In this document: one piece after another, positions 35,645 through 48,153 of the stretch
How positions within the stretch are numbered: position 1 is the stretch's first letter
Layout of the letters: each line of letters starts with the position of its first letter
DNA from: Rhipidocladum racemiflorum
Taxonomy: Eukaryota; Streptophyta; Magnoliopsida; Poales; Poaceae
Length of the DNA stretch: 64,000 nucleotides
Assembly: GCA_036346355.1 (NCBI GenBank)
Contig: CM070572.1
Coordinates: forward strand, 41,205,944-41,269,943
Direction: 5' to 3'
Made by a program: the position numbers and the translations under genes
Notes under the pieces: generated by a model
What the model saw: the letters and a program-made list of their open reading frames with translations, nothing else
Told to the model about the DNA's origin: nothing
Database searches by the model: none

Positions 35645-36010
35645 CACTACGTCAGGATGGGCCTATAGTAACACGCATATGTGCTACTATAGCTCAGAAA
35701 AAGTGTTACTGAGTCCTATTGCAACATATTTGTTTAGTGTTACTTTAGCCTATGTTGCTATAGAAGGGTCTATTGTAACATGTAAGAAGTGTTCTTGTAT
35801 ATAAAAAAAGATGTTGCAACCATGCTACGGCAACATGTATCAAATGTGTTGCTATAGACTGCAGTAACACCTTTTTTAGCAAGAGCAACATAGTAGCGCG
35901 TGTTGCCATAGACCCTAGTAACACCTTATTTTTGCTAAAGCAACATAATAACATGTGTTTCCATAGACACTAGTAACACATGTTTAGATACAATAATTGA
36001 ACTTAGTAAC
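35645..36010. repeat. Left subterminal repeats and terminus of the CACTA element
   Basis: CACTACGTCAGGATGG is followed by many GTAACAC, GTGTTAC, GCAACA and GTGTTGC words in both orientations with spacing of 20-45 bases. Confidence 0.85.
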
Positions 36011-36369
36011 ACCCTTTTTGAACGACAACAGCACAATGTTGAGCTCTTAAAATAAATTTAAATATCTTTATTATTTTATTTTTTTGTGATGTACAAATTA
36101 AAATTGATTCATAGAATATCCTTTGATAAGCATATATAACACACCGTACATCAATACAAAACACAAATAGCCATAAATGCAACAATCATATATAACATAT
36201 TGCATTGCATCAAACAAATAAAATATCAAATACTTCACACCATTCGATAGAATACATAACTATTTGATTTCCATAGAAGACAAGTCTTTAGTCTATGAAT
36301 ATGAAATACATTGTTCTAAATAAAAAGAATATAAAATATATCTAGTATTGCCTAATCTTCATGAAATCC

Positions 36370-39300
36370 TTTGCTTCTAGATCCCTTCATGTGGTAAGCA
36401 ACCAAATGTTTGAATTTCAACCATTGATTTTTCCACCTGCACAAAAGAAAGTATAAACCTTTATGATTGCAATTACAAAATATAATATATGCACTTCATT
36501 ACAATTGAAGCAAGAAACAAATAACATACACAAAAGGAAGGCCAAGCAATCGGTTTTCCTTCCACATGAGCATCGCCAATTGTCTTGCAGCGCTTGATTG
36601 GCCTTACTAACTCCTCCTTTTCCACAACAGGATAATTGATAACCACTTTCATAAACTGGTTACGTATCTCAACATCATCAACTATTGCATGTGGATCATT
36701 ACTAAAAAACGTAGCATATGCCACACATTCTTTATTTGGATATGTCGCGGTCTTGAGAATTACCATGGTACCAGCCTATATTAGCGTTAATATAGCCAAA
36801 TGAGATAATGAAAAACATGAATTAGTTGTATCAATTAGAATTCAATAATTTTTTGTGATGTTTTTGTACCTTCATTGGAGATGGCTGCATCTGCTTTGAA
36901 GACTTGTTTTGTGGAGTCTTCTTTTGAGTGCCTTGTTGTTGTGTACTGTTTATAGGCTCTTGTAAAGTTTGCCGCTTCTTATTCATCTATGGAGAGATAA
37001 GACACAATTTGTAACACACTAGCAATTTTGTGTTTAAAATTCACATTGCGTTTCTCTACAAACAAATATATGGGATAGATAATCTTACCTGCGCTAACAT
37101 CATTTTTCTACCTTCAATAGAATTTGTTCTTTGCATATCGAACTAAAAATGAGAAAAAGATTGGTAAGATAATACACAACAAATTAGAACAATGTCATAG
37201 TCAAATGGATTTAAAACTAGCTAACTAGCAGCTTTGTCAACACATAAGAATTACCTCTTCTTGTCGCAAATTAGGAGCAATGCATGGTGGTGATGATGAT
37301 CCTTCTTGGCATGGTAACTATTCCATCGTACAGCCATGTAAATTAACTATTTGTAATGTCTTTACAAAATGAGTAATAACAATGTCCTTACCTTTTTACT
37401 AGAAAATAATAGATGATTATCCTCATGTATGATCTGTTGGCCCATGTATCGTTCTTTATTCTATAGTCCAATAGACAAACAATAATTATTATGTACGAGT
37501 ATGAATGTAGAAAGGGAAAAATGTAATAATTTGGCAATTACCATTAATGTATCTCTTTGCCCACTCATTGAGTCTTCTATGTCTGGTACATCGCACTGAA
37601 CTCTCTGCAAATTTAGATAATGCTCAAGTGAAAATTGAAGAGAGCCAAGATTGGATTAGAATTTTAACAAATACCTTTCTTTTAGAATGCACCGCTTCTT
37701 GTTGAACATTGTCAATATTAGTTGTTTGGAAATTCAACTACAAAATGTATATCAAGTATGAGTTAAATTTATATATGAAAGTCAAAAACAAAATCATAAT
37801 TACCACTACTGGTTGAAATTAAAATCATAATTACCACTACTGGTTCCTTGTTCCCAAGGCTTGCCTGCTTGTTTAGCAACTCTTGAATAAGTAGGCCTTG
37901 TTTCTTCACTTGTTCCCTCAACTCTTCTACTTCTTCCACAACATGCATCCCATCCTCAGATGATGAGCTATCTATTGTAGTAATATTTATGTTCTTAAGC
38001 TGATGTGGTGTATGGCCATAGACTTTTTTAGGTACAGGAAGCAATCCCATGCCATGAACTTGCCCAGGTTTTTCTTCGCCCAATAATTGATGCAATGCAT
38101 CACCTTTCCATGCAACTCTTCCTTGGTCATTTTGTGCCAACATTGGTTGTTCATCAATGAGGTTTTCCAATGCAGCCTAGAAATGAATAATGCATGGGTA
38201 CTCTATATGGTATAGGAAATAATAACTTGATATCTGAGAAAGAATTGTGTTTATAGCATGTACCACTTGCTCATGTTTATCTTTGCCACTTTTCCTTTTG
38301 TGAGTTGCTGAGTAAACATTTGCTCTATGCGGCTGCTTCTTTTCAGGATCTTGTCGCTAAAAACAGCAAAGGGTACAACAACATAAAGATAAATATGAAT
38401 AAGAATATGTAGCAAAAGTACAAAACAAAATCACTCACCAAGTCCTCAGCCCAACGGGCATAACTCTTTGTCCCTGCTGAATGGGGATTCTTCAACATAG
38501 CACGACTTTGTTTGTTCTTCTCACTAAGGGCCTATTATTAAAGCAATGTAGTACTAATTAAATCACACCATTGATGTATTATTTAACATTGGCATGACTA
38601 TACAAATTTAAATGAAGCAATAGTATAAATATTGTTTGCACTTTTATTACCTTTCCTTTTTTTGACTTCCAATAATTGACAAGTGCAACCCATTGATCTT
38701 CATCAACATCATCTGGGCACAACCTATACAAAAAGGATCTTTTCTTCTTTGGATTAAAAAGTTTTTTCTTCAATGTTGCCTTGTATCGCCTCCAATCTCT
38801 TCCTGTTGTCTTCAATATCCATTTGTCACATGTCCGAGGGTACATGAATTTTGTCTAAAATAAGAAAAAAGTAAGGTAAAAATCTATGTTGACATTGTAC
38901 ATAAAGTGGAAGCAACCATAATCAGAGCACGACATTCGTAATATCTTATCATATTCTACAAACCTCTACACATTGAAGTATTGTTAAGTCTCCACCATCC
39001 TCTTTGAGCTTTCTCCAGTCCTCTATGTCTAATGGACAATAACCTCCATTTCTTGCTAATGTCCCTAGAAATTGACTTAACACCCCACCTTCTATCCCAA
39101 TGGGTTGACCAAGTTTGTTGCATTTTACCACTATGCGTTTCCCAGCTGGAAGATTCCAAACATGGGGTAAAGCAGTCCCCCCACGCTTCTTCACTTCATC
39201 ATCATCACCTGTAAAATTAGTGAGTATTACTCATTAACTCTATAATCACCATATACCCATTCAATTCTTCTAGATAGTCATAGTTTTATGTAATTATAGT

Positions 39301-39480
39301 TGTACCTGTCTTATTCATATGGCCATCAACTTGCTGCTCAACTTGGATCCCATCATCTTCCAATGCTTGTGATTCAAGCACGGGCTCATTTGGTGGCAAA
39401 GAATGCTCACTGCTACTGCGCTCTCCATCAGCATATTGAGCACCACATTGGACTACATTCAACCGTTTCTTTCTACCCAT
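36370..39480 (-). CDS. PTTA/TnpA-type CACTA protein, multi-exon
   Basis: A minus-strand gene of about a dozen exons with consistent GT-AG borders: 39480-39306, 39208-38964, 38854-38651, 38531-38439, 38356-38264, 38176-37835, then small exons near 37737-37677, 37606-37541, 37461-37392, 37319-37252, 37143-37090 and 36987-36871, then 36777-36530 and a last one from about 36438. The start is MGRKKRLNVVQCGAQYADGE. Exons 2-5 hold the PTTA/En/Spm core (WNLPAGKRIVVKCNKLGQPI; DKWILKTTGRDWRRYKATLK; DEDQWVALVNYWKS; KNKQSRAMLKNPHSAGTKSY). Exon 6 contains a coiled-coil-like VVEEVEELREQVKKQGLLIQ. The exon 36777-36530 resembles the C-terminal domain with PIAWP. Such proteins bind subterminal repeats. No stop was seen in the exons checked, so it may be intact; the end is uncertain. 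Confidence 0.75.
37793..37846. repeat. Short duplication at an exon border of the TnpA-type gene
   Basis: The string ATCATAATTACCACTACTGG occurs at about 37795 and again at about 37825. It duplicates the donor site of exon 6, so two equivalent splice donors are present. Confidence 0.75.
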
Positions 39481-41560
39481 TTTCCTGCAAACGAAATTAT
39501 CTTAAATTAATAAGAAGAAAGCCACGGTGGCGCGTGCTCCCTGCAATGTTGGTCGGTAATCCCGTCCTCCTCAACCTCAATCCATATAAAAAATCTAAGA
39601 AGTTCATGTGAATTTTACCCCAGCTGTCAATTCATTGCAATAGGCAGTCTAGAGAGATAAGATTGTGTATGAAAAAAATGATTAAAGCTGCATGTATGCA
39701 TGAAATTATGCGTGTTTTGAACCAGAATTGGGATATGATGCTACAGAAACTTAGTCTATGAAACAGAAAAGGGATATGATGCAACAGAAAAGGGATATTA
39801 TAGGTCATTGTCAGAAACTTAGTCTATGAGAAGCAACAGAAGCTAAGAACTATGATGTAAATGCATTGTCTTAGAGATATAGCATACTGGACTATATCCT
39901 ATTTTTATTTTTTCTTCTATCACTGCTTTTTATGCTCTTCTTGGTTATGTTTGGCTCAATTATTGGTAAGATGGTACTGTATACAAAGTTTAGGAGATGT
40001 GCTTCACTAATATTTATTCCAAATAAAAATGATGTGAATAAAGACATCAAATAAATAGTTATGGCTACCAGACTAGAGGAAAACCTCTGTTGATCAGATA
40101 TATGTTCTAAATAACATATGATATTGTTTCATAACATAGAAGAAAGCATATCAGATTTCCTTACATAACATTAATTAAGTGAATGGCAACTAATATATCC
40201 GATTCAATATATAAAGTGCTTCTCAATACAGACAGAGCCCCAAAATAATCCCCATGTCCATGTGTACTCTCCAAGAACCCTAGTTCCCAAAATCCTTAAT
40301 TTAATCAATAAGATCTGAGAAGGGAAGTCAACTGTATATACTTATCCCACGGGTGGCAGGAGGCATCGAGTCCTACGACCAAGAGCGCAAGCTTGATCGG
40401 TTTCCTCTGTCAAATTCAGTACTTCCAGCGAAAGGAAACTGTGAAAGATGTCAAGTGATAAGCATGATTTATCATTTACTCTATAAAATTCAGTACTTCC
40501 AGCCATCTTACTAGCTTACTGTCCCCTCAATCATCGAATTCAAATTTGCTGTTAGCTTAAATTCTTCAGTTTTAAGCTCATGGAAACTTTTCCTATGCTT
40601 ATATTTTTAATATCTAATTCCAGGGAAATGATGGTATGTTTACAAGTTTTAGTGTACTCCAATATTGATTTGACGCATAGAAGAAAGCATATCAGATTTG
40701 ACGCATAGAAGAAAGCATAGAAGAAAGCATATCAGATTTGATGCATAGAAGAAAGCATATGGAAATTATTCAGTTTTAGTGTACTCCAATATTGATTTGA
40801 CGCATAGAAGAAAGCATATCAGATTTCATTACACAACATTAATTTTCTCTTTAATTATGGACAAAATACCATTCAATCTAATACCATGACAGATATATCT
40901 ATCGTTGTTCTTTTGGGATCTAATGCTTAATGAATTGCAACCAAGATATCCAGATTCAATATATAAAGTGCTTTTCCATTTAGATAGAACCCAAAAAAAA
41001 TCCCTAGTTCCCCAAAACCTCAAAATAATCCATCAAAACTGAGTAAGATACCTCGAGTCTGCAGGGGATCGACGGTGTGCACCGGCTAGACACCTCGAGT
41101 ATGCAGGGGAATGTGGCAGGAGGCGTCGAGACCGGCGATCGACGGTGTGCGACAGGAGGCGTCGAGTGTGCAGAGGATTGCGGCGCACAGGAGGAGTCTT
41201 GTTGTGTGCGGCAGCGAGACACCTAGCTCCGGTTTGTGGCAAGACAACTAGCTCCAGTCTGCAGGAGACGCATGCGTAGGAGCTGGCCGGCTAGATGTGG
41301 GCGATTCTTGCCATGCCGTGAGCAAATACTGGAAATCTGCAATAGATGGGAATTTGGGGGTTTGGTTGTGGGAGCGTGGTCTCCAGAACATGGAGCAGAG
41401 AGGCAGCGTAAGAGCAGTCTCCGTGAAAATACTTCCTATTTTGGAGGGTGTTTTGTGCGGGAGCAAATATATGTTCGCGGGAGCGCTAGCTTGCACATTG
41501 GCCACGGTAGTTTCATCATGCATGTTTTTCTTTTTCTATATTATTTTTTTGTTCTGTTTC
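39481..41560. other. Upstream region of the TnpA-type gene with internal repeats
   Basis: No coding sequence is recognised. 40130-40330 and 40805-41040 are diverged direct repeats (both contain AGAAGAAAGCATATCAGATT, then CAATATATAAAGTGCTT, then CCCTAGTTCCC). Between them the 20-mer AGAAGAAAGCATATCAGATT is repeated at 40680-40830. The GC-rich part 41040-41420 has repeated GGCGTCGAG/CACCTCGAG words and may be the 5' leader and promoter of the divergent genes. Confidence 0.5.
40678..40832. repeat. Short tandem repeat of GACGCATAGAAGAAAGCAT units
   Basis: Four to five imperfect copies of the word CGCATAGAAGAAAGCATATC, with spacing from 14 to about 70 bases. Confidence 0.8.
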
Positions 41561-42278
41561 TAATTTAGTGTAATGACCAAGGTTTCTATTTTTTTTATCA
41601 CATCTAGGGCGCCCAAAAAATTTAGTCGAAACTTAAAAAACAAAATTGTTCTTGATTTTTTGGAATTTCCGGGATGTTTTTTTTTTAAAAAAGGTGATGG
41701 TTTTTGTATAACCATGGGTCCTTTTGTAAAGATAGGTTCACTCGGATGGTTTTTTTAAAACAATATGATGCATAGGATTGAATGTATATAACAATGGGCT
41801 TTTTTGGAAAAAAATAATAATGAAACCTTGGCATAATTTCGATTTTCTCGTAGGGTGTTTAAAAACGGACTGTTTATGAGCCATCGATGAATTTGCGTAA
41901 CTACGGACCCTTTCTTTAAAAATCCTATTTTAAAAACAGTGGAAGGACCTGTTCATGATATTGGAAATTCTAGGGAGTCGTCAGTAAATTTATATAACCA
42001 CATGTCCTTTTTGTAAAGAAAGGTGGAGGGTCCATTCACGAATTTGCAGAATCACGGGTCCTTACTTGCACATGGACCTTAGTTCTATGTAATAGGGGCA
42101 ATTTAGTCTTTTGTACAGGCCTAAAGCCTATAAATACCCATGTAATCTCATTTGGAACTTGAACTTTCTTGAGCAATTAAAAATAACATTAAAACTGGTG
42201 AGCCATCGAGGATCTGCTCCCAAAAGATGCCCTAATAGCTCCCGATAGGAGTAGGACAATTCTACCTGAAACGTTTCT
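41561..42278. other. LTR-like or other repeat fragment, unclassified
   Basis: The part 42090-42230 has a promoter-like CCTATAAATACCC and then GGAACTTGAACTTTC and GGTGAGCCATCGAGGATC, which resembles the TATA box and transcript start region of grass gypsy LTRs. No LTR borders could be set. Confidence 0.35.
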
Positions 42279-42654
42279 ACCATATAAATATGGTTGAATT
42301 TTGATCTAGTGCATGTTATCGAGTGTTTTAATTAAATCTACTTGTTAATCTACTAATGTAGTTGCATTTTGAACCATATAAATATGGTTGAATTTTGATC
42401 TAGTGCATGTTATCGAGTGTTTTAATTAAATCTACTTGTTAATCTACTAATGTAGTTGCATTTTGAACCATATAAATATGGTTGAATTTTGATCTAGTGC
42501 ATGTTATCGAGTGTTTTAATTAAATCTACTTGTTAATCTACTAATGTAGTTGCATTTTGAACCATATAAATATGGTTGAATTTTGATCTAGTGCATGTTA
42601 TCGAGTGTTTTAATTAAATCTACTTGTTAATCTACTAATGTAGTTGCATTTTGG
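42279..42654. repeat. 94-bp tandem repeat, 4 copies
   Basis: Units start ACCATATAAATATGG at 42279, 42373, 42467 and 42561 with an exact 94-base period and practically no differences between copies; only the end of the last unit diverges (TTTTGGACATAT). The near identity implies recent amplification or slippage. Confidence 0.95.
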
Positions 42655-42749
42655 ACATATAAATATAGTTGATTGATCTTTATATGTGCCACATATATGG
42701 TTTCTGTTTTCACGCATTATCCAACTAATATATTCTTGACTGAGACAAA

Positions 42750-43353
42750 GGCCCCGTTTGGCAACTTAGAACCGAGCTGTTTCAACAAGAATATAGGAGA
42801 AACCCCGCCGTTTCATCATTTTCGACGCCATGGCTGAATCACCCTCAACCCGTTTCTACTAGTTTCTAATAGATTCTGAAACCATACCAAACGGTTTCCA
42901 GATAGTGATTCTGATTCTACCTGAAATGTTTTGTCAGCGTATGAGCTAACAGACCCCTTCCGAAATGGGTTATAAGAAGTCCGAACGGGGGCTTTCGTAG
43001 AGATTGCTCGGGACACGGTGGAAAGAAAACGGACGAAGCTCACAAGAAAACACTCGGGTTTATCCAGGTTCGGGCCCTCCTCACGAGTAATAGCCCTAAT
43101 CCTGCTTGTGTTCTTCTTGTTGGTATTTTTGGAGAAATTGAAAGATCTAGGAACAAGGAATTCCCCGGCCTCCAATCGCAAGGGAGGATGAATCAATCTA
43201 AAAGACTGAACCTAAAAGAACCAACCCTTTCTCCCGTGCACCCCAGCTACGGTGAAGTGGGCACCCTGGTGTAGAGTGCACCGACACGTTTCTACCAAGA
43301 ATCTGGAACCGTTTCCGTTTCTACTAGAATCTGGAACCGTACCAAATGGGACC
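42750..43353. mobile_element. Candidate MITE with GGCCCCGTTTGG-type ends and a nested LTR-like insert
   Basis: The left tip GGCCCCGTTTGGCA and the right tip TACCAAATGGGACC are imperfect inverted repeats. Inner arms with TTTCTACTAG and GTTTC words also face each other. The middle (about 42950-43265) is different and contains ATCCAGGTTCGGGCCCTCCT, reminiscent of a gypsy LTR, so it may be a second insertion. No target duplication was found. Confidence 0.4.
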
Positions 43354-43623
43354 TAACCGTATCAGGAAAATTATGTATTCACTCCATATTCGTGACAGAG
43401 ATAGTCTGCATTTGTCTTCAAATTCGGCACTGTCCGTATCTGACTCTGATTCTGAGAAAATATGCAGCGTAGGAGTCGTCGACGAATGTAACCTCATTTC
43501 GAACTTGAAATGTCTTAAGCAAATAAAAATCACATTCAAACTAGTAATTTTATTCGAATTCAGATATATCTGTAATTTTATTCGGATCTATCTGGTAACC
43601 TACAGATTGTAATATAGGTATAA

Positions 43624-43896
43624 CTAGTTACATGCCCGTGCTTTGCTACGAAAAACAAAATTGATAACGAAAAATAAAGATTAAAAAATAAAAAAAATAT
43701 TTCACAAGATCAAACATCTATCTTTAACGCTTCATTTCTTGCGAAAGCTGGCTAATTAAAGCAACGCTTCGTTTCTTGCGTAGGGCAATTAAGCAGGGCA
43801 ATTAAGTAGGGCAATTAAGCAGGGCAATTAAGCGGCAATTAATGACGTGGGTAGAATGGACCACTGCCACCAAGTGCTGCTTTAGAATAGTAGAGA
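43624..43896 (-). mobile_element. 273-bp non-autonomous Helitron, second copy
   Basis: It is nearly identical to 25465-25725. On the minus strand it starts TCTCTACTATT at 43896 after A and ends GCACGGGCATGTAACTAG at 43624 before T. It has one more GGGCAATTAAG-type unit than the other copy. Confidence 0.87.
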
Positions 43897-45508
43897 TTAG
43901 ATATATTATTTTCTACGATTATGTGGGAATTTCTTTTTTCTTTTTCTGCCATTAAAAAGGTAATTTCTAGCTTTTTCACCCTCTAGAATTAACGTAGGGA
44001 CTAATAAGAGACCCTCAATTAATATGATTATAGATATAGATAGATAAATAGATAGATAGAGTTAACAATGCGCTTTTTTTTGCAGTTACAATGAAGTCAC
44101 ACACGCGCATACACCACTACAGCCTCTCATTTACAAAATAGGTACTAGGATTTTAATCCTCGTATACATCCATAACATGCATAATGTATAATCCAAAATA
44201 GTTACCGATTCAGTAAAAGTTTTCCCTCCAATTCAGTAAAAGTTTTCCCTCCGATTCAGTAAAAGTTTTTCGACTAAATATCTAACAGACCTAAAGATGC
44301 TTCAGCCCTAAAAGGTTAATTTCCTTCCTTCCCTACCTCCTCACCGCCCTGCAACCTGCGATACACGTCCTGGCATCATCGTGAAGACGCACTGGTGATT
44401 GCATAGGTTGGTAACAATCGTAGCCCATGCTTCCTCCCCCATATATGCTCAGATCCGCAGGGCATCCACAAGGTTTGATGCATCCTTGTTGAGACTATTG
44501 ATTCCTCCTTTCATCAGGCACAAAGGCTCTTTGGATGGCACAAGAACTGGACCTCTTCGGACGGCACAAGAACTGGACCTCAGTTTCCAGGTTGGTTGAT
44601 TAAAAAACTGCATGCATCTATATGAAAAAATGAAGATGCATTAATTTTACAAGGGCACAAGAGGAAAAAGGGTAGACAAGTGCTACGAAATAATAGAATA
44701 ACTTATATTTTGAGAAAAGTTTAGAAGGCTAAAATGACTTATATTGTGACAGAGGGAGTATACAGGAAAACAACATACAACATCGACCCTTTTATTTAAC
44801 CCAATGTACATAGTTGTTCATACTGTGCAGTTAATATGCCAAATTTGGGGCGAGGTCCCTTTTGAACCTCTACCTTTCAATGCCCAATTCAAATCCAAGT
44901 TTGGCCAAAATTAGACCTTTTCAAGTCATAGGTTAATTTGGCTCCAGTTGTCATAGGCTTATATACCAACACATATTTTAATGGAAAGCATTATGCACAT
45001 TCTTCACATTCAATTTTATCTATCTAAAGATAGGATATATGATGTGGTGTTGCATCATAATCTACATATCATCTGCAGATTCAAGCATTGCCAAGACTAA
45101 CCTTATCAGTTAAATCATCAACCACTATGTCCAGTCAAGAGCATCCAACAGTAAAAACTGAACCTTTAAACTCGTCTTTCATATACTATAGATTGCTTTG
45201 CTAAAACCCTACGTCATTCTTTTGAAGTGAAGTAGAAATCAGAATGTCTTCCTTATAGTGATGTCTCCCTGAATTGTGTTGGAGTTTATACTACATGAAT
45301 AGCACTAGTGCTATAGTTGTGTCTAATTGAAGATTATTTGTCATTTGTTTTTTGTTAGTAAGTAGTTGATAATTTTTTCCTCTTGCATAATGTTTTATGA
45401 CATATCAATCTGTTGGAATCACACACTTGCAATTTTCATTACTATTTAAAGTGTTTGGTATTTGAATAAGAGCAATAACTTTATTTGTTATTCTAAAACA
45501 GTTAATCA
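43897..45508. other. Upstream region of the TNP2 gene
   Basis: It contains a GATA microsatellite (about 44029-44060), a triple repeat of ATTCAGTAAAAGTTTTCCCT (44208-44270), and a possible non-coding first exon ending GACCTCAGTTTCCAG before GTTGGTTG (about 44590). A MITE-like tip GACAGAGGGAGTA ends near 44760. No coding sequence is recognised. Confidence 0.4.
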
Positions 45509-45609
45509 ATGGATTTGAAAGCTATTAAAAAGATACTGCTTTCTCCTGAACGAAGGGATGATCACGAGGATGGGATAAAGGGTTTTATTGAATTTGCGTA
45601 CAAGGGAAA
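45509..45609 (+). pseudogene. TNP2-type transposase, first coding exon (5' piece)
   Basis: It starts MDLKAIKKILLSPERRDDHE and continues GIKGFIEFAYKGK, the beginning of the transposase-associated domain, with the usual G-x-x-x-F-I-x-F-A pattern. After codon 33 the gypsy element starts; the reading frame resumes at 55148 after the GGAAA duplication. The insertion makes this copy of the transposase gene non-functional unless the element is removed. Confidence 0.85.
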
Positions 45610-47829
45610 TGTGACACCTCGGAGTGTCGTAACCTTATTATTGAGCATGATAAGGTTAAATACAGTATGAGATGTGGAATTAAGGTTAAAATCATAAGAA
45701 TCGGAGGTTAATAGCTTTTCCGGGCCGTTTCCGGGCCGTTTTCGGGGTTTTGGGCCTTCCCGGAGGAGTTTTGGGCCTTGGTGGGCTTTGGTGGGATGGA
45801 TTAGGACTCCGTAACGGACTAGGATTGGGTTGAGGGCTGGTAAAAGGGGCTTCCCCCAGCCCCCTTGCGCCCCCACCTCCCCTTATTGCGCCCCCACCTC
45901 CCCCTCTTGCGCCTCTCTCCTCCCTCCCCCTCCCCTAAGCCCTAGCCCCCCCCAAACCGTGCGCATCCCCTTCTTTTCCTCCACCTCCACACCACCTCCC
46001 CTCCACCCCTTGCTGCCCTAGGGTGGCCTCCCCACCCCTGCACCTTGTGGAGTCATCCCGTGGAGCGAGGAGCGAGGAGCAAGGAGCGAGGAGCGAGTAA
46101 CGTGGAGCGAGGAGCGATTCGCGAGGAGATTCATTGGAGTTTTGTGCATCGGGCAAAGGTATGATCTTGGGGATCCTTGGGGATGATCTAGGTACTGTTA
46201 TTAGGGTGTTTATCAAGTTTTTAGATCAATTGGAGGCGCTGGTTTGAAGTAATTTGGGTTAGATCTAAACTTGTCCACGTTTCTGTTTTCGGGCAGATTG
46301 AGCAGTCGAACTAGGGTTCGAGTTTCCGTCGATTTAGAGTTCGAATCTGACTGTACGGACTTCTAGGAAGTTGTGGATAATTTAATTATCTTTCCGTGGA
46401 CGTAAAGCACGTTAAAATCCGATCAGCCGTTTGAAAGTTATGGCTGTTTTACCGAGCGTGTTAAAATCTGTGACGTAATTGGAACAGATCTCGGTAATCT
46501 GTAGATTAAACAATTTTAGAGTCCGAATCAGTCTTTCCCTATAACTAGAAAAAGTTGGGAAATTTCCTAAGCTTCGCGACGGTGTACTCGTTTATTCGAT
46601 TTGGAGTCCCAGAACTCAAGTTATGCTTTTTGCAAGGTTGCTGTCCCGCCGGGACAGAACCTCTGTTTTTAGGTTTTGCGAGTAGTTGGCAATGTCGGGT
46701 TAGATGGGGGCGTGTGTACTGTTTTGAGGTTATGATTGTGAGTGTGTGATGCCTATGTGCAGGTGGTGTGACCCCGGGAGTTCCCTCTTCTTCCCGCCAA
46801 TCCGTTTGCACGTGGTTGAGGCAAGTGTGTTGTGATGGATAGCAAGTTGTAGGTTGCATGTTGAAATTAGATGGAATTGCCTACATGATATATGTCCACT
46901 TGCCATGTTTTAATGATTGATATGATATGATGAGCATGTTTAACATATTATGATGCCATGTGTTAATATGTGAATTGAATATGATATTTGGCATGGTTGC
47001 ATGCATGTCATGAGATAGGGCGAGGGCGGTGAGAAAGTCTTAACTAGTCCGGCAAGGTCGGTGAGAAAGTTATGACTAGTCCGGAACGCCATTGAGTAAG
47101 TCCTATGTCGTGATTCCATCCACGTGGTGTTTGGAAGCGAGTAGGCACCCTCCATCTTCGGGATGGAAGGGAGGAAAGGGTGCACACCGACGGGTGTGTA
47201 CTTCCCATACCGGTATGAGGTTCCAGAGGGTCGAGCAATGCATTACATCGCATACAAATTGATGATGATATTGATAAGTATTCATGAATGAGATGTTATA
47301 CATGATGAAAGATGTTATTGACTTGTTGTTATGCTTGTTGTCCATTGCAGTATGCTTGCTGAGTTTTCGAACTCACCCTTGTGTTTTCTTGTTGTTTTAG
47401 GTACCATGAGAACGGCATGCGGGAAAGGGGAATAGTCACACGCTCACACGTTGCTTCACCTTAATGTTTCCCCAAGTCAATTCATTTAGTTGGATAATAA
47501 ATTGCGTGTGATGGCCTTTAAATTAAGTCTTAGCTTGGTTAATGAGAGTTCTATTGTTTGTTTGACACTTGGAACCTTAAGAGCTTAATGTTAGTCTCTT
47601 ATTGTCGTTAAGACTTTATTTATTGCTGTTTTAGATGGTTCTCTTATTGCCATATAATGCTTTATTGTTGCTGTTCCTTAAATTCATGATAAAACAAAGG
47701 AGGTGCTGCCGAAATCTCGGTTTTTTAGCCTATGCACCTTTGCTGGAATTTTATGTTAAATGTGGTATTTAGCTGTTGTTTAGCTTGTGTTTGGTAGCAG
47801 TCGGGCATATTAAATGCCGGGGTGTTACA
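45610..47829 (+). repeat. 5' LTR of the gypsy element
   Basis: TGTGACACCTCGGAGTGTCG to GGGGTGTTACA. It includes a GC-rich block (45840-46030), tandem GAGGAGCGAGGAGC words (46065-46120) and a conserved 3' half shared by all four family copies. Confidence 0.95.
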
Positions 47830-47831
47830 GT

Positions 47832-47843
47832 TGGTATCAGAGC
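47832..47843 (+). other. Primer binding site, initiator tRNA-Met
   Basis: TGGTATCAGAGC two bases after the 5' LTR is complementary to the 3' end of initiator tRNA-Met, the usual primer of plant gypsy elements. Confidence 0.92.
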
Positions 47844-48153
47844 GGGTTGTAGGTCCTTGGAATGTGAATTTTTAGTGTCATGCTATAGGGTACAACTAAA
47901 ATGTGATGTGGAATAACTTAGAAACATGGCTTAGGTTCTAACTAAAACCTTGTTATAGGATAGCAACGTTAAAACTTGTAAAAGTGGTATAACTAATCTA
48001 AAATCTGACACACTTGGTTGCACAGTAGGATGGGTTTTGGTTCATCAATGCATCGCGCTTGATTATGTGATAAGGAATATGCTTATGATAATGTTTGATC
48101 TATGATCTTGATTGTGTGCTTTGGTGTTTGGGTGGTTGTCTGTCTAAGCAGCC

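Noticed and set aside
43324..43612. Overlapping 71- and 88-residue frames
   Set aside because: They are shadow frames in repeat-derived sequence between a MITE candidate and a Helitron, with no family match.
47103..47345. Minus-strand frames of 70-80 residues in the LTRs
   Set aside because: The same frames appear at equivalent places in the other LTR copies; they are non-coding LTR sequence.
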